From Symbiodinium natans (lineage: Eukaryota; Sar; Dinophyceae; Suessiales; Symbiodiniaceae): 62,000 nt of DNA. The notes beneath the pieces were generated by a model. That model was not told the DNA's origin. It did no database searches and saw only the letters and a list, made by a program, of their open reading frames with translations. The position numbers were made by a program, and so were the translations under genes. Where the stretch lies: the NCBI GenBank assembly GCA_905221605.1, contig CAJNDS010000493.1, positions 1 through 62,000 of the forward strand, written 5' to 3'. Shown here one piece after another: positions 11,226-20,411 of this stretch (positions are counted from its first letter, which is position 1; each line of letters starts with the position of its first letter).

Positions 11226-13198
11226 CAGCTGAACCCTCTCTCTCCCTCCCTCTCTCAGGTACCCGAAGCCCTAGACCCTAAAACCTCCGAGAGACGGGAA
11301 GAAGCCATTGAAGAAGGCCTCAGCTTTGGAGTGCAAAGTTGAAACTGAATGTTTGTATTATACGTGGTTGCATTGTTAAAATATTCTATTGCGGATCCTT
11401 CTATTTTTTCTATTATTCGATTGTTATATGATTATACTAGTATAATATATTATTATATTATTATAATATTATATTATTAAATTATTATATTATTATATTA
11501 TTATATCATTATATAAATAGACTAATATATGATTATATAAGGCCGTGGGCCCATAACAATGAGCCCTTGGCCGTTTTTGTTTTCTTTTAACGTTTGCGGT
11601 CTCAGCACAGGCAAGGGAGCAGGGCTTAGGGTTTGGAGGGTTTGGGGTTTACCCGAATCAAGGGTCCATATATACATCTGTATATATATATATATATGTA
11701 CAGATATATATATATATATATGTGTATAGTGATCCCAGTGCCTTGCAGTGGCAACACGAAACGTCGCAGGTTAGGGTTTAGGGTTCCGGGCTTCTTGGTT
11801 TGGGCTCCGACCACGTGAGGGAGGTTTTTGGGCTGAGCTGCCAAAACGCCCTTGACCCCCTAAACTCAGCGACACAAATCCTACAGCCGCCAGCCCTAGC
11901 ACGGCCCAAAACCAGAAACCTTCAGAACCCTCTGAGTCCCTGAAGCTCCCTAAACCCTAAACCCTAACCCTAAACCCTAAACCCTAAACCCTCTGGGGCC
12001 CGGGCCGTGAGGAAGCCTGGGTTGAGGTTCCGAGCTTCGGGGATCTTCGGGGGCTTTTTCGGGTGTCGCCTCACAAAACCTCAGGGGCCTTCGGTTTAGG
12101 GTTTAGGGTTTAGGGTTTAGGGTTTAGGGTTTAGGGTTTAGGGGTAGGGTTTGAAGGTTTAGGGTTCGGGGTTTCGGGTTCAGGGGTGCTTCGACCAAAA
12201 GACGGTCGCGCGAGGAGGCAGTGGACTTGGTTTCGCTGGTGCTTGGATGTTATGTGGGGCTCTCACAAGGCTTAAGTAGCAGGGCACTCATGGATCACAA
12301 TACGATTATTTGATCGGAGTTTCATCTGGGTCTTGCATATGCACATTGAAAAGGGCCCTCTCAACCCTGGAACACCTTTTTGACTACGAACCGAAAAGCC
12401 CAAAACCCCCCTTCAAAAAAAACCCTCCGACTGAGATCCAGGGTTTTGAGGTTTAGGGAGTTTCGGGCCCCCTGTTCCCCACAACATGCTTGGATTGTGC
12501 TAGGTTTCAGGGCTTCGGGATTTGGGGTAAAATTGTGGTTTCCCAATTCTGGCAACTTGAGGTCAGTTCTTTACCAGCAACCCAGTAGATCCCCAATAAG
12601 CTGCGGCCCTCTCATTGTTCAATATTTGCCCAACCCCACCCCCCCCCTCGGCCCACCTCCTTCTCTCCACCCCCCTTTTTGGCGGGGGAAGGATTTTAAG
12701 AGTGTAGGACGGACAGGTCGACGACTTGCGGCTTGGCCACTGAAGCGCGTGCTCACTGGATAGTGCATGTCTTTCGAGACCAGCCCACCGTTTGCGCCCT
12801 GGACACAATTCCTCTGGTAGTACCTGGCCGGGTCACGCTAAAGGTGCTAAGCTTGGTTCGAATAGTTGGGGGAGTTACCCAACCCTGAAACTCGAAACTC
12901 CAATCCGAGATCTTTCATAAAAAGCACGTGCTGCAGCGGCGGTACTTCTGGCAGAACTGGTTGAACGTTTAGGTGGCAAGTCCTGTATTCATAGCATGTG
13001 CCGTTCGCGCAGACAGCTGAGGTTGGGGCAGCTCGACGAACAGGACCGTGAACCTGACATGGTTCCAGATCTACACCCTGTGTGGTAGATCGTCTGGAAG
13101 ACTCTGCGATAGTTGCGGAATGACATCGGGAGCTTTTCTTGGCTGCTGCCAGACACTCTTGACAGACCGGCACGCTCAATGGACTAAAAAGTTCATCG
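11226..13198. other. AT-rich tract, TA microsatellites and telomere blocks
   Basis: Very AT-rich DNA at 11341-11540 (TATTATATTA-type). Inverted TA microsatellites at 11668-11722 that form a hairpin. CCCTAAA at 11951-11990 and TTTAGGG at 12092-12150. Poly-C/purine tract 12630-12680. Apart from the weak candidate at 12910-13179 no gene is recognised. Confidence 0.5.
12910..13179 (-). CDS. Weak candidate exon, Cys-containing peptide (unrecognised)
   Basis: An open minus-strand frame without an ATG at its beginning (preceded by TTG) encodes a peptide with spaced cysteines: CQEC, then single Cys residues, then VCANGTCYEYRTC. It then reads HLNVQPVLPEVPPLQHVLFMK before entering telomere-like sequence. 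Spacing does not match a zinc finger that I know. It could be an exon fragment or chance. Confidence 0.22.
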
Positions 13199-13790
13199 CT
13201 AAACCCTAAACCCTAAGCCCTAAACCCTAAACCCTAAACCCTAAACCCTCAACCTAAAAAGGTTCACATCAAGCGGCACAATCACCAAGATGAGCTTGAA
13301 AGGGAAGAAGAAGGCCAGCTCTAGCCATGACCAGTCCCTCTTAAGCTTCTCGTCAAACTCCTGTGCCCAAGGATGTCACACAGTTTAGGGTTTAGGGTTT
13401 AGGGTTTAGGGTTTAGGGTTTAGGGTTTAGGGTTTAGGGTTTAGGGACGAGTACCCAGGGTTTTGGTGTTATCACTCGCACTCAGGCAAGCCAGGCGAGG
13501 CACACAGTCGAATGTCCTTCCTCACAGCGCCATGAGGCTCCCAGGGGTATGTAACCCCAGGTTCCCGAACACTCCCCACTCCTCCGGCCCCCTAACTTTC
13601 GGAAACCCCCATTTGTGATGAGGGTGACCTTTGAAGGCATGCGCCCTCGAAATCTTTAAGCCCCCCAAACCCTAAACCCTGAGCAGTCGCGAAGTCCTCG
13701 AGGACCTGGTTGTCCTTCATCTGCTCCAGCTTGTTGGCCTGCACCCTAAACCCTAAACCCTAAACCCTAAACCCTAAACCCTAAACCTGC
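13199..13790. repeat. CCCTAAA / TTTAGGG / CCCTAAA blocks
   Basis: C-strand block 13199-13250, G-strand block 13382-13446 (about 9 units), C-strand block 13742-13790. The spacer 13447-13741 includes the second copy (13545-13590) of the 45-bp piece first seen at 4255. Confidence 0.92.
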
Positions 13791-13960
13791 AGCTCACTGG
13801 CTCTCCATTCTTTCGGGCGCTTCCGATTCTCACAGGTGGCCAGCCTTGAACAGCCCTACAGTCCGGAAAGCCCTACCCCCGACCCGAAATCCTACTACTA
13901 GGATGTCTTACAGACCCAAAACCAAAGGAAATAAAAGTTGAAATTTTCATAATAAACTAC

Positions 13961-14263
13961 CTTATAAGAAGCCCAAAAGTTGAAAAGTTGGGTTTTGAGC
14001 CAGTAAGATGTTGGGCGCCTCCTCGTAGCCATGCAGCTCATAGTCTTCGAGCATGTCCTTGTTTGCAGCTTGACCGCTTTCTGTTTTTGGCCCCCTCTGG
14101 CGGGCTGTGCGGTTGTTGAAAGCTTGCTACTGTGCTTCTGGGTTTTGGTTTTGCCACCCGCCACATGGCAGGGCATATACTGGAAAGGTCCAACATGTGG
14201 AAGAAGAAGAGTGCCCTCGTCCCATATCTTTTTGTTGAAGAGCGCAGTGCGTTCCGTGATTCG
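13961..14263 (-). CDS. Candidate internal exon, 303 nt, basic protein (unrecognised)
   Basis: The open frame starts directly after TAG at 14266-14264, which is both the upstream stop and a possible splice acceptor. It reaches a donor AAG|GTAGTT (GT at 13960-13959). The length, 303 nt, is exactly 101 codons. The peptide begins RITERTALFNKKIWDEG, continues TLLLPHVGPFQ and becomes Lys/Gln/Arg-rich. From about 14064 a second frame gives an equally natural acidic tail (KDMLEDYELHGYEEAPN, then NILLAQNPTFQ and a stop), so a one-base frameshift in a decaying gene is an alternative. No family is recognised. Confidence 0.35.
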
Positions 14264-14276
14264 CTAGGATAAGGCT

Positions 14277-14642
14277 TTGGGCAGCGCGGCGCTTTGCAGC
14301 TTCACAAAGCATGCCCCAACTTTGCCTGGGCTTTGCCTGGAACATCGGAAGCTGGTTGTAGACCCGCCAGGAGGGGGGGGGGGATTTTTGCTGCCTGAAG
14401 CTGAAGCTTTCTTGGCAAGCGCAAGCAGCTACAGGAAGGCTCCCTTCAACCTCGTTGCAAGCCTAGTTGCGACAATGGTCCTGCTGGTCTCAGACCTGAG
14501 GCAGCAAGAGGAATCTGCCCGCACCGGTATGACAGACTGTTTAGGCCAGGCTTCGGGTTCAGGGCTTCAGGATGTTATCCAGCGGTTCTTCCTACAAACG
14601 TATAACCAAGGCCGATCGACAAGGTTTTTGATCACGGGCTGA
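14277..14642 (+). CDS. Weak ORF, 121 aa (unrecognised)
   Basis: ATG-initiated frame. The first 35 residues pass through a G10 run and look non-native. The rest includes a hydrophobic helix-like PFNLVASLVATMVLLVSDL and ends LQDVIQRFFLQTYNQ. No homologue or motif is recognised. It lies close to the minus-strand candidate exon, so at most one of the two need be real. Confidence 0.22.
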   Translation: MGSAALCSFTKHAPTLPGLCLEHRKLVVDPPGGGGGFLLPEAEAFLASASSYRKAPFNLVASLVATMVLLVSDLRQQEESARTGMTDCLGQASGSGLQDVIQRFFLQTYNQGRSTRFLITG

Positions 14643-14674
14643 AGCATGCCTTAGCAACCGTAGATCCTCTAAGC

Positions 14675-14822
14675 CCTTCACCCTAAACCCCAAACCCTCA
14701 CCCAAAACCCGAAGCCCTAAGCCCTCAGCCCTCAACCCGAAACCCTAAACCCTAAACCCTAAACCCTGAACCCTAAACCCTAAACCCTAAACCCTAAACC
14801 CTAAACCCTAAACCCTAAGCCC
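14675..14822 (-). repeat. Interstitial (CCCTAAA)n array with variants
   Basis: About 20 units. It begins with degenerate CCCCAAA, CCCGAAG and CCCTCAG forms and ends with about nine perfect CCCTAAA units. Confidence 0.95.
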
Positions 14823-14935
14823 TACTCTGGGGCTCCCGGGCATGAGCTCGCTGCACAGGAGCTCGTCAATCTGCAAGATGAAGGCCTCGCTGAAGGGCTT
14901 TGACTTAGCAGACTTAGCTGCATAGGATTTAGGGT

Positions 14936-15180
14936 CTTGGGTTTTTTGGTTTGTGTTGGGGTTTATTTAAGGGGTGTTGGAGTTTGTTTTGCGGGCTTAG
15001 GTTTTTAAGGTTTTAGGTGTTTTGGTGATAGGGTTTAGGGTTTGAAGTTTTTTCTTTCGTGCTAGGGTTTAGGGTTTTAGGTCATTTCGTGTTAGGGTTT
15101 AGGGTCTTAGGTTATTTCGTGTTAGGGTTTTAGGGTCATATTTGGTTTAGGGTTCGGGTTTAGGGTCTTAAGGCCTTTTT
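14936..15180 (+). repeat. Degenerate TTAGGG-derived repeat with a TTTCGTG(C/T)TAGGG motif
   Basis: TTTCGTGCTAGGGTTTAGGG, with an intervening TTTTAGGTCA / TCTTAGGTTA piece, occurs about three times at 15055-15140. The surrounding G-strand words are strongly diverged. This looks like an old telomere-type block that acquired a higher-order unit of about 45-50 bp. Confidence 0.7.
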
Positions 15181-16123
15181 GTGTTTTTTGCACCCGACTA
15201 GCCACAGCAATGCGGGGACTACCATACGACATTCCGGGAAAAACACTGTCTGGCTTCGGAGACAGTCAGGGTAGGTCCTCAACCCAAGTACAACAATAGA
15301 ATGCAACAACCCAGCGTAGAGGGACGGTTGACAAAGAGGGTTTCTTATCCCCTACGGAGAAACTATGTTCGCCGGCGGCTTGCTTCCCTTCCTTTACTGA
15401 AACCAAGAACAGCACAAGGAGGCACAGCAACATTACAGCATAAACGCAGTGACAATCACAGTTAGGGGAAACTGCCTTGGCTCGCGGGCCTTCGGACGCG
15501 TACTCGCTAAGTGCATGACTGCCCGCGAGGTGGTCCGTATTCCCGGCCCTGCCTAGTTCTAGATCTGTGCACGCCTGTGGCTACTATCATAGGGTGAGAG
15601 TTCTACCAGGAAACGGGAGCGGGCTAGGCGTGAAGTGATCCCTATGTGGGGCGGGGGGGGGGGGTCTGTTATGTATGGTACGAGAATATCGGATAGGTCT
15701 CCACGAGATACATAGGCTAGAGGTAGATGGGGGGTGCCTCTTGTCCGCCACGGGTCACATGTTTTGTACAAAAAACCAAGTTCGCCGGCCTGTTTCCCTA
15801 GAGTTGAGGGTTTAGAGAAACCAGTAAAGCAGTAATTAAGGCTAGGGGGAAACTGCTTTGGCATATGCTGTGGGCCCCGGCGCGCTGTGGACATGCAGCT
15901 GCTTCGTAACTGCTACAGAGATGACTCTACCCCGCTTCCCAGTTATGCCGAGCTACACAGGCTACTAGCTTGGGACGAGTCGTCTACCAGGAAGCTGGAG
16001 CGGGGCCCGTGTAGAAAAGCTCCAAACCGGGTTTGATGCCCCTTGATGCGGCAAAGGGCAAGGGCAACCGAGTTGACAACGATGTCATCAATGGTGGAGG
16101 TCTCCTTGCGCAAAGGAATCATG
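15181..16123. repeat. Segment with two or three diverged copies of a unique-sequence unit
   Basis: Words such as TTCGCCGGC, GGGGAAACTGC(C/T)TTGG, TCTACCAGGAA(A/G)C and GGAGCGGG occur in the same order near 15370-15490, 15600-15870 and 15985-16010. Similarity is partial. The open frame 15559-15894 (minus) spans a G11 run and is not trusted. Possibly a decayed repeat family, with no coding features left. Confidence 0.45.
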
Positions 16124-16191
16124 GGTTCCCCCCATAATTAAGGTTATTTAGGGATACTTAAGCCTCTTTAAGGGTATTTCAGGGGGGAACC
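16124..16191. mobile_element. Small foldback element, family F4 copy 1
   Basis: Perfect 10-bp terminal inverted repeats, GGTTCCCCCC and GGGGGGAACC, enclose an AT-rich centre with ATTTAGGGATACTTAAGCC. A diverged copy of the same order of words is at 43554-43620. Confidence 0.6.
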
Positions 16192-16427
16192 TAGGGGGGC
16201 TAGTAAACCTAAACCCTAAACCCTAACCCTAAACCCATGAAGGAATCGCTGCAGAGCCGCAGAAAGCTTCCTCAACACGCCTCCAACACGCTCGCGTAGC
16301 GGCCAGTGTCTCTCAAGGTCGGTCGTCACTCTCTACAGTATTTTCGCAGTCCGGGACCAGAAACGATCCTTCCTCCCTTCCCTTCTTTTGCAACGGGCTT
16401 CTGTGTATGGAACCCTGAACCCTAAAC

Positions 16428-16627
16428 CCTGTTGCATGAGAAGGAATTTCCACCCACATCGTGTAAGTATGTAGGGTGTATGCATTGAAACTCAAAGAGA
16501 AAATGCCGAGGAAAGGGTGGTAATCCTCAAACCATGATGCGGATACATCTATTATCTGTAGGCCCTGGGGAAGCGAGAATACTGAGGCATATTTCTTATG
16601 TTCGGGGTGGGCAATGCATTTGCTCAC
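16428..16627 (-). CDS. Weak candidate exon, aromatic-rich peptide
   Basis: Minus-strand open frame with a well-mixed, aromatic-rich peptide (KYASVFSLPQGLQIIDV, SWFEDYHPFLGIFSLSFNAY) that enters telomere-like sequence at its 3' side. The frame opens at GTG, not ATG, so it would be an exon if real. No family is recognised. Confidence 0.25.
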
Positions 16628-16863
16628 ATATTCTCGTGTGCTCCTTCACGACTTTGTTTTAAATAATCTGTCCCCTGTCCCAAGAATGGGTTCCTACAGC
16701 GCTCTTTCCTAACCCTAGACCCTAAACCCTAAACCCTAAACACTGTAACCCAACTTCTGAGCCAAGGGGCCATGAGGAATGTGATGCCGGCTTGTGCGGT
16801 GAGGCTCCACAGAATGACTTTCGGAATGACCACCACAATTATGTTGATCATCCTCGGGTCCCA

Positions 16864-17056
16864 AGGGTTTAGGGTTTAGGGTAAGGGTTTAGGGTTTAGG
16901 GTTTAGGGTTTAGGGCTTAGGGTTTAGGGTTTAGGGCTTCGGGCTTAGGGCTTGGGGCTTCGGGCTAGGGTTTAGGGTTTAGGGTTTAGGGTTTAGGGTT
17001 TAGGGTTTAGGGTTTAGGGTTTGGGGTTTGGGGTTTAAACACCTAAACCCTAAACC
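16864..17056. repeat. TTTAGGG array ending in a head-to-head junction
   Basis: About 22 G-strand units (with CTTAGGG/CTTGGGG/TTTGGGG variants) run to GGGTTTAAACACCTAAACCC at about 17032-17050, where the orientation switches to the C strand. Further CCCTAAA units lie at 17096-17113. This is the geometry of a telomere-telomere fusion or inverted telomere-repeat capture. Confidence 0.93.
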
Positions 17057-17378
17057 GTCATCCGAATCGCCAAGCTCGGGACTTTGAAGGCCTAAACCCT
17101 AAACCCTAAACCCTAGGCTCTGCTATTTCTGCGCTGGCTGAGCTTTGTATCTTTTCAACTCCGGGTTGATGGTTGGTGTGGGACAAGGAACGTTGGAACA
17201 CAAAGGCTCTCCGGCCGGCTGCACCTGAACCATTCTTGAGAACTAGGGTTTAGGGTTTCGGGTTTCCCAGACTAAACCCTACAGGGCACGAGCCTCCTAT
17301 GAGTGCTGCCCAGGCTCTTCCAACACAACGGCATTCCAGCCTCAGGCAGTCGGGGCATGCATAAGGCTGGATAACGCT

Positions 17379-17389
17379 AGGGTGTAGGG
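17379..17389. repeat. Target-site duplication, left copy
   Basis: AGGGTGTAGGG, extendable by TTT, directly adjoins the T9 run that is the complement of the element's poly(A) tail. The identical word starts at 20411 on the other side of the insertion. AGGGTGT is a variant of the telomere heptamer, so this is a specific 11-14 bp match and not just generic TTTAGGG. Confidence 0.85.
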
Positions 17390-17398
17390 TTTTTTTTT
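17390..17398 (-). other. Poly(A) tail of the retroelement
   Basis: Nine T on the plus strand (A9 on the minus strand) between the 3' UTR and the target-site duplication. Up to three could belong to the duplication. No AATAAA signal is seen just upstream, which is usual for dinoflagellate transcripts. Confidence 0.8.
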
Positions 17399-17529
17399 GT
17401 CAGGGCCGTGCGCGCGCGATGCAGCTGCGCGCTTTGGCGCCCTCCCGGAACTGTCTGACTCCCGAATGACCCCGAGCTATTTCGACATACTTGTAGTGTG
17501 GGCCTAGGGTGCGGGTACGGGCGGTGTGG

Positions 17530-18036
17530 TCAGGATCCCAGTACTGCGGGAAAAAATCTTTTAGTGAGGACTTCTAACCAGTATGGTATCTGCATTCCGC
17601 GACGTCTTCCTTGTGCTAGAATACGATCCTTAAAGGCAGCTGTAAAAACCACACTATGTGTTGGTTCCGTTCGGGGGGCCATAAATACTTGTTTAAGGCT
17701 TTTATGCTGGGCGTTGAGGATGTGTGCAGATGGTAGAGTTGGATATCTTGCTTTGCGCATTACTTCCGTGTTTGGGATGTGGGAGTAGTAGGATGCTTTT
17801 ATGCGAACCACTCTTCGTAGGAACCTAATGAAGAAAGCATCCACCCTGTCTAGTTGTTTTTGCGTAAGCGTGAGGGTATCCAACGCGTAAATGAGCGTGG
17901 GCGTGAAGGTAGACTGGAAAATACGTAAACGTACCGCCTGTGAAAGGCTACTGTTCCATACTAAGCGCAGTTTCTTAAATGCTTCCTCGGCTATGGCTGC
18001 TCTATGTAAGAAGGCGGCGTCAAAAGTTTTTTCCAT
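17530..18036 (-). pseudogene. Retroelement polymerase, C-terminal (post-RT) part
   Basis: Continues the reverse transcriptase after a one-base frameshift at the A6 run (18032-18027). The residues KTFDAAFLHRA are what follows KYLG...ITW in non-LTR polymerases. The segment contains thumb-like helices (EEAFKKLRLVWNSS, FQSTFTPTLIYALDTLTLT, RVDAFFIRFLRRVVRIK) and ends VLGS before a TGA at 17532-17530. No RNase H motif is evident. The first ATG-like codon in this frame is only where the frame reopens, not a real start. Confidence 0.85.
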
Positions 18037-19352
18037 GTGATCCTGGTGCCTAAATACTTGATTTGCGGTGTGGTCGGGACGGCCGCGCCGTCCGTAAAGT
18101 ACAGCGGAGAGGAGGGGCGATCGGGGTTGATTAGGAGCTCCGTCTTGGTTTTATTTAGGTGCATACCGTATTCATGTGCTACTGACTCTAATGATGTGAG
18201 AATGTCTTGCATCTGCGGTGTGGTCAAAGCTAACAACAATGTGTCATCCGCGTACTCCAGGTCGAACGTTGGGTAGCCTTCTGACCAGGTGTTGGTGGGC
18301 GTGCCTCTGAGTAATAAGTCGTTATCAACATCTGCGAGCATGACTGTGAGCACTATAATAAATAGATATGGGCTTAGGGGACATCCTTGCCTAATACCTG
18401 AGTGCACTGAGCCTGCTGCGGCGGTGTGATCGGGTCCTCTGGTGGAAAAGGTTGGAGACTGATAAATAGCCTGTATTGTCTTGAGCATAAGTTCCGAAAC
18501 ACCGAAACGGCGCAACGCTTCAAGCATGGCGGTGTGGTCGAGCGAGTCAAAGGCCTGCTTCCAGTCTAGGAATAATAATTGTAATGGTTTATTTGTCATT
18601 TCTGCCCACTCCATGGCGCGGCGTAAAACAAATATGGGCTGTTGTGTGCCTCTACCTTCCCGAAAACCGTACTGCCGACTTCGGAGGAAATGCTCACTTG
18701 ATTTTGCGAGGCGGTGTTGTAGCATGGCAGCGTATATTTTGTAAATGGTATTGAGTAAGGAAATGGGTCGATAGTTGGTGACGTCTGTGTCTAGACCTTT
18801 ACCCTTATATATGGACACAACTATTGCTTCGGCCCATGGTCCTGGGATGTCGCCCTCCTCCCAACATTTGTTGTAGATACGCAAGAGCGCTGCTTCTCCT
18901 TCTCTGTCTAGTCGCATAAACAGCTCGTTCCTCGCCTGGTCCGGCCCCGGAGCCTTTCCGCCTTTGCTTTTTTGAATGGCCCGTTGAAGATCGTCCAAAG
19001 TGAACCGTCCTTCATCAGGGAGTTGTGGACGTAATCCCGGTCTAGCTCTACGTCTAGCGGCGGTGTGGGCAGGAATGTTGGGCGGAGCCCATTGCGAACC
19101 CTCGAGGTGGTCCCTGAAGGCGGCGTGCGATTTTGACCATGGGACTGAGCTGCAAAGGTCGGTGTACGATATTCCCGTCACCATCATCCCGTTCGAGGTC
19201 ATCTTCTCCTGCTTGAACTTCCTGTCCGAGGAGAGGTTCAGCCAATACTCGTCCAGCGACCCCGTGTAGAGGATGTTGAGGTCGGCCCTCACCGGCAAGG
19301 CACCGGTCTTCGAGTCCCTCCTCTTCTCCCTCGTCTTCAAGTTCACCACGCC
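17991..19352 (-). pseudogene. Non-LTR retrotransposon reverse transcriptase
   Basis: Residue numbers count from the GTG codon at 19349. RT boxes appear in order: KGGKAPGPD (129-137), NYRPISLLNTIYKIYAAML (192-210), QYGFREGRGTQQPIF (226-240), FLDWKQAFDSLDH with a catalytic Asp (260-272), GIRQGCPLSPYLF (318-330), YADD with two catalytic Asp (366-369), GMHLNKTKTELL (395-406) and IKYLG (430-434). These are the hallmarks of LINE-type polymerases that copy their own RNA at a nicked target. The frame is entered by a shift near 19354 from the upstream frame and left by another at 18027-18032. The first ~90 residues share the GC-rich codon style of the upstream protein, while the RT proper is AT-richer at third positions. 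All three catalytic aspartates are intact. Confidence 0.93.
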
Positions 19353-19353
19353 T

Positions 19354-20316
19354 TTGGTTGCTCGCCATCGCGCACACCTTGAGGCCCGGCGGAAGGAGCA
19401 GCTGGCGCGACACCCTGTAGCCCACGCTGTGCAGGATCACCTCCTTGACGTTGACGAACTGGATCCTTGGGCGGGTCCCTCCGCTCGAGGGGTCAAACTT
19501 GTCCCTCTCCATCCGGAGCCTGTTGATGCATGTCGTCAAGTCGTGCTGGAGCCCCGCCAACACGGCGACCTCAGGGAAGGAGCTCGCCAAGTTCGTTTTC
19601 ACCCACGCCGAGATTCTAACGCTGTTGGTCTCCGAGGTGATGGCCGACAGGGCCTGGTAGAACCTCGCCTCATTCGTGGTGACGAGCGAGGCGGCCAGCA
19701 TGAGGTAGATGTCGGCTCTCGACGGCTTCGACTCCGACAAGAGGTTGTGGATCCTCTTCCTGTACGTCTTTGACGTCTCCCCGGCACTGTCTGCGAGGAG
19801 CCCCTCGTTCACGAGGTTCATATCCAGGTAGTCGTTGTAGCTGAACAACATGTAGGACCTCTCGGGCGTCGATGACGTCGATTTTTTCTTCTTGGCCTTG
19901 CCCTTGGCCTCCGCCGACCTCATCCTCTTCGCCTTCTGCTCGGTCGCCCTGGCCTGCCCCTTCTTCCTCTTTTTCTTCTTTGTGCCGGCCTCCTCCTGGC
20001 CCTCTTCGGCTTCGTTTTCCTCGTCCCCCTGCTGGTCCTCCTCGCGGTTCTCCTCGTCTTCGCCCTGCTCCTCATCCCGGGGCAAGTCGGCCCTTTCCAG
20101 GTCGTTCTCCGTCAACCCCTCCAGGAACTTGGACATCGACTCCGCATCGCCAACGTCCTCGATGCCCAGCTTTCTAAGCACCTGGCTGAACGCCCTGACC
20201 ACATTCTTGGAGTATCCAGTGTAGTCGCCGCTGGTGAACAGGTCACGGACCTCCTTTAGAGTCCTCGTGTTCTTCACCTCGTTGGGCGTCAAGGCGCGCG
20301 CATCCGGGTCCGACAT
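19354..20316 (-). pseudogene. Retroelement N-terminal protein (ORF1-like, function unknown)
   Basis: Starts at ATG 20316, with an in-frame TAG 15 nt upstream, 73 nt after the spliced leader. Residues 1-75 look helical, 81-110 are a highly acidic stretch (DEEQGEDEENREEDQQGDEE), 112-146 a Lys/Arg-rich stretch that could be a nuclear-localisation or RNA-binding tract, and 150-320 a folded-looking domain (LMLAASLVTTNEARFYQAL, VILHSVGYRVSRQLLLPPG). No CCHC knuckle, RRM or endonuclease is seen. Near 19354 the natural reading moves to the RT frame (NQ then GVVNLKT), apparently through one extra A. The old frame stays open to 19054, but its peptide there is unnatural. Codons are strongly G/C-ending, as in host genes, so it may be a captured host coding sequence. 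I do not recognise the family. Confidence 0.75.
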
Positions 20317-20389
20317 GTGCGGGGTCTGCTAGCATGAAATGAAAATGCTACAGCGGAAGTGGCTCTACGTCATAGGCCAGATCCAAAAT
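20317..20389 (-). promoter_or_regulatory. 5' leader of the retroposed transcript, with a possible second leader relic
   Basis: Seventy-three nt between the spliced leader and the ATG. Its first 13 bases, ATTTTGGATCTGG, match ATTTTGGCTCAAG (the leader's 3' part) at 10 of 13 positions, suggesting an older, decayed leader from an earlier round of trans-splicing and reintegration. An in-frame stop before the ATG supports the chosen start. Confidence 0.45.
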
Positions 20390-20411
20390 CTTGAGCCAAA
20401 ATGGCTATGGA
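20390..20411 (-). other. Relict dinoflagellate spliced leader (dinoSL)
   Basis: On the minus strand the sequence reads CCATAGCCATTTTGG followed by CTCAAG, with a preceding T. It differs from the conserved 22-nt dinoflagellate leader, as I recall it, at one position (A for G at position 4). In dinoflagellates this leader is added to nuclear mRNAs by trans-splicing, so a genomic copy fused to a coding sequence marks reverse transcription of a mature mRNA. It sits exactly at the junction with the target-site duplication. Confidence 0.92.

Noticed and set aside
18037-19269. Plus-strand ORFs opposite the reverse transcriptase
   Set aside because: Antisense shadows of the minus-strand coding sequence with no motif of their own.
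19273-20224. Plus-strand Arg/Pro/Ser-rich ORFs (166 aa, 110 aa, 101 aa)
   Set aside because: Antisense to the GC-rich N-terminal retroelement protein. They come from GC-rich third positions.
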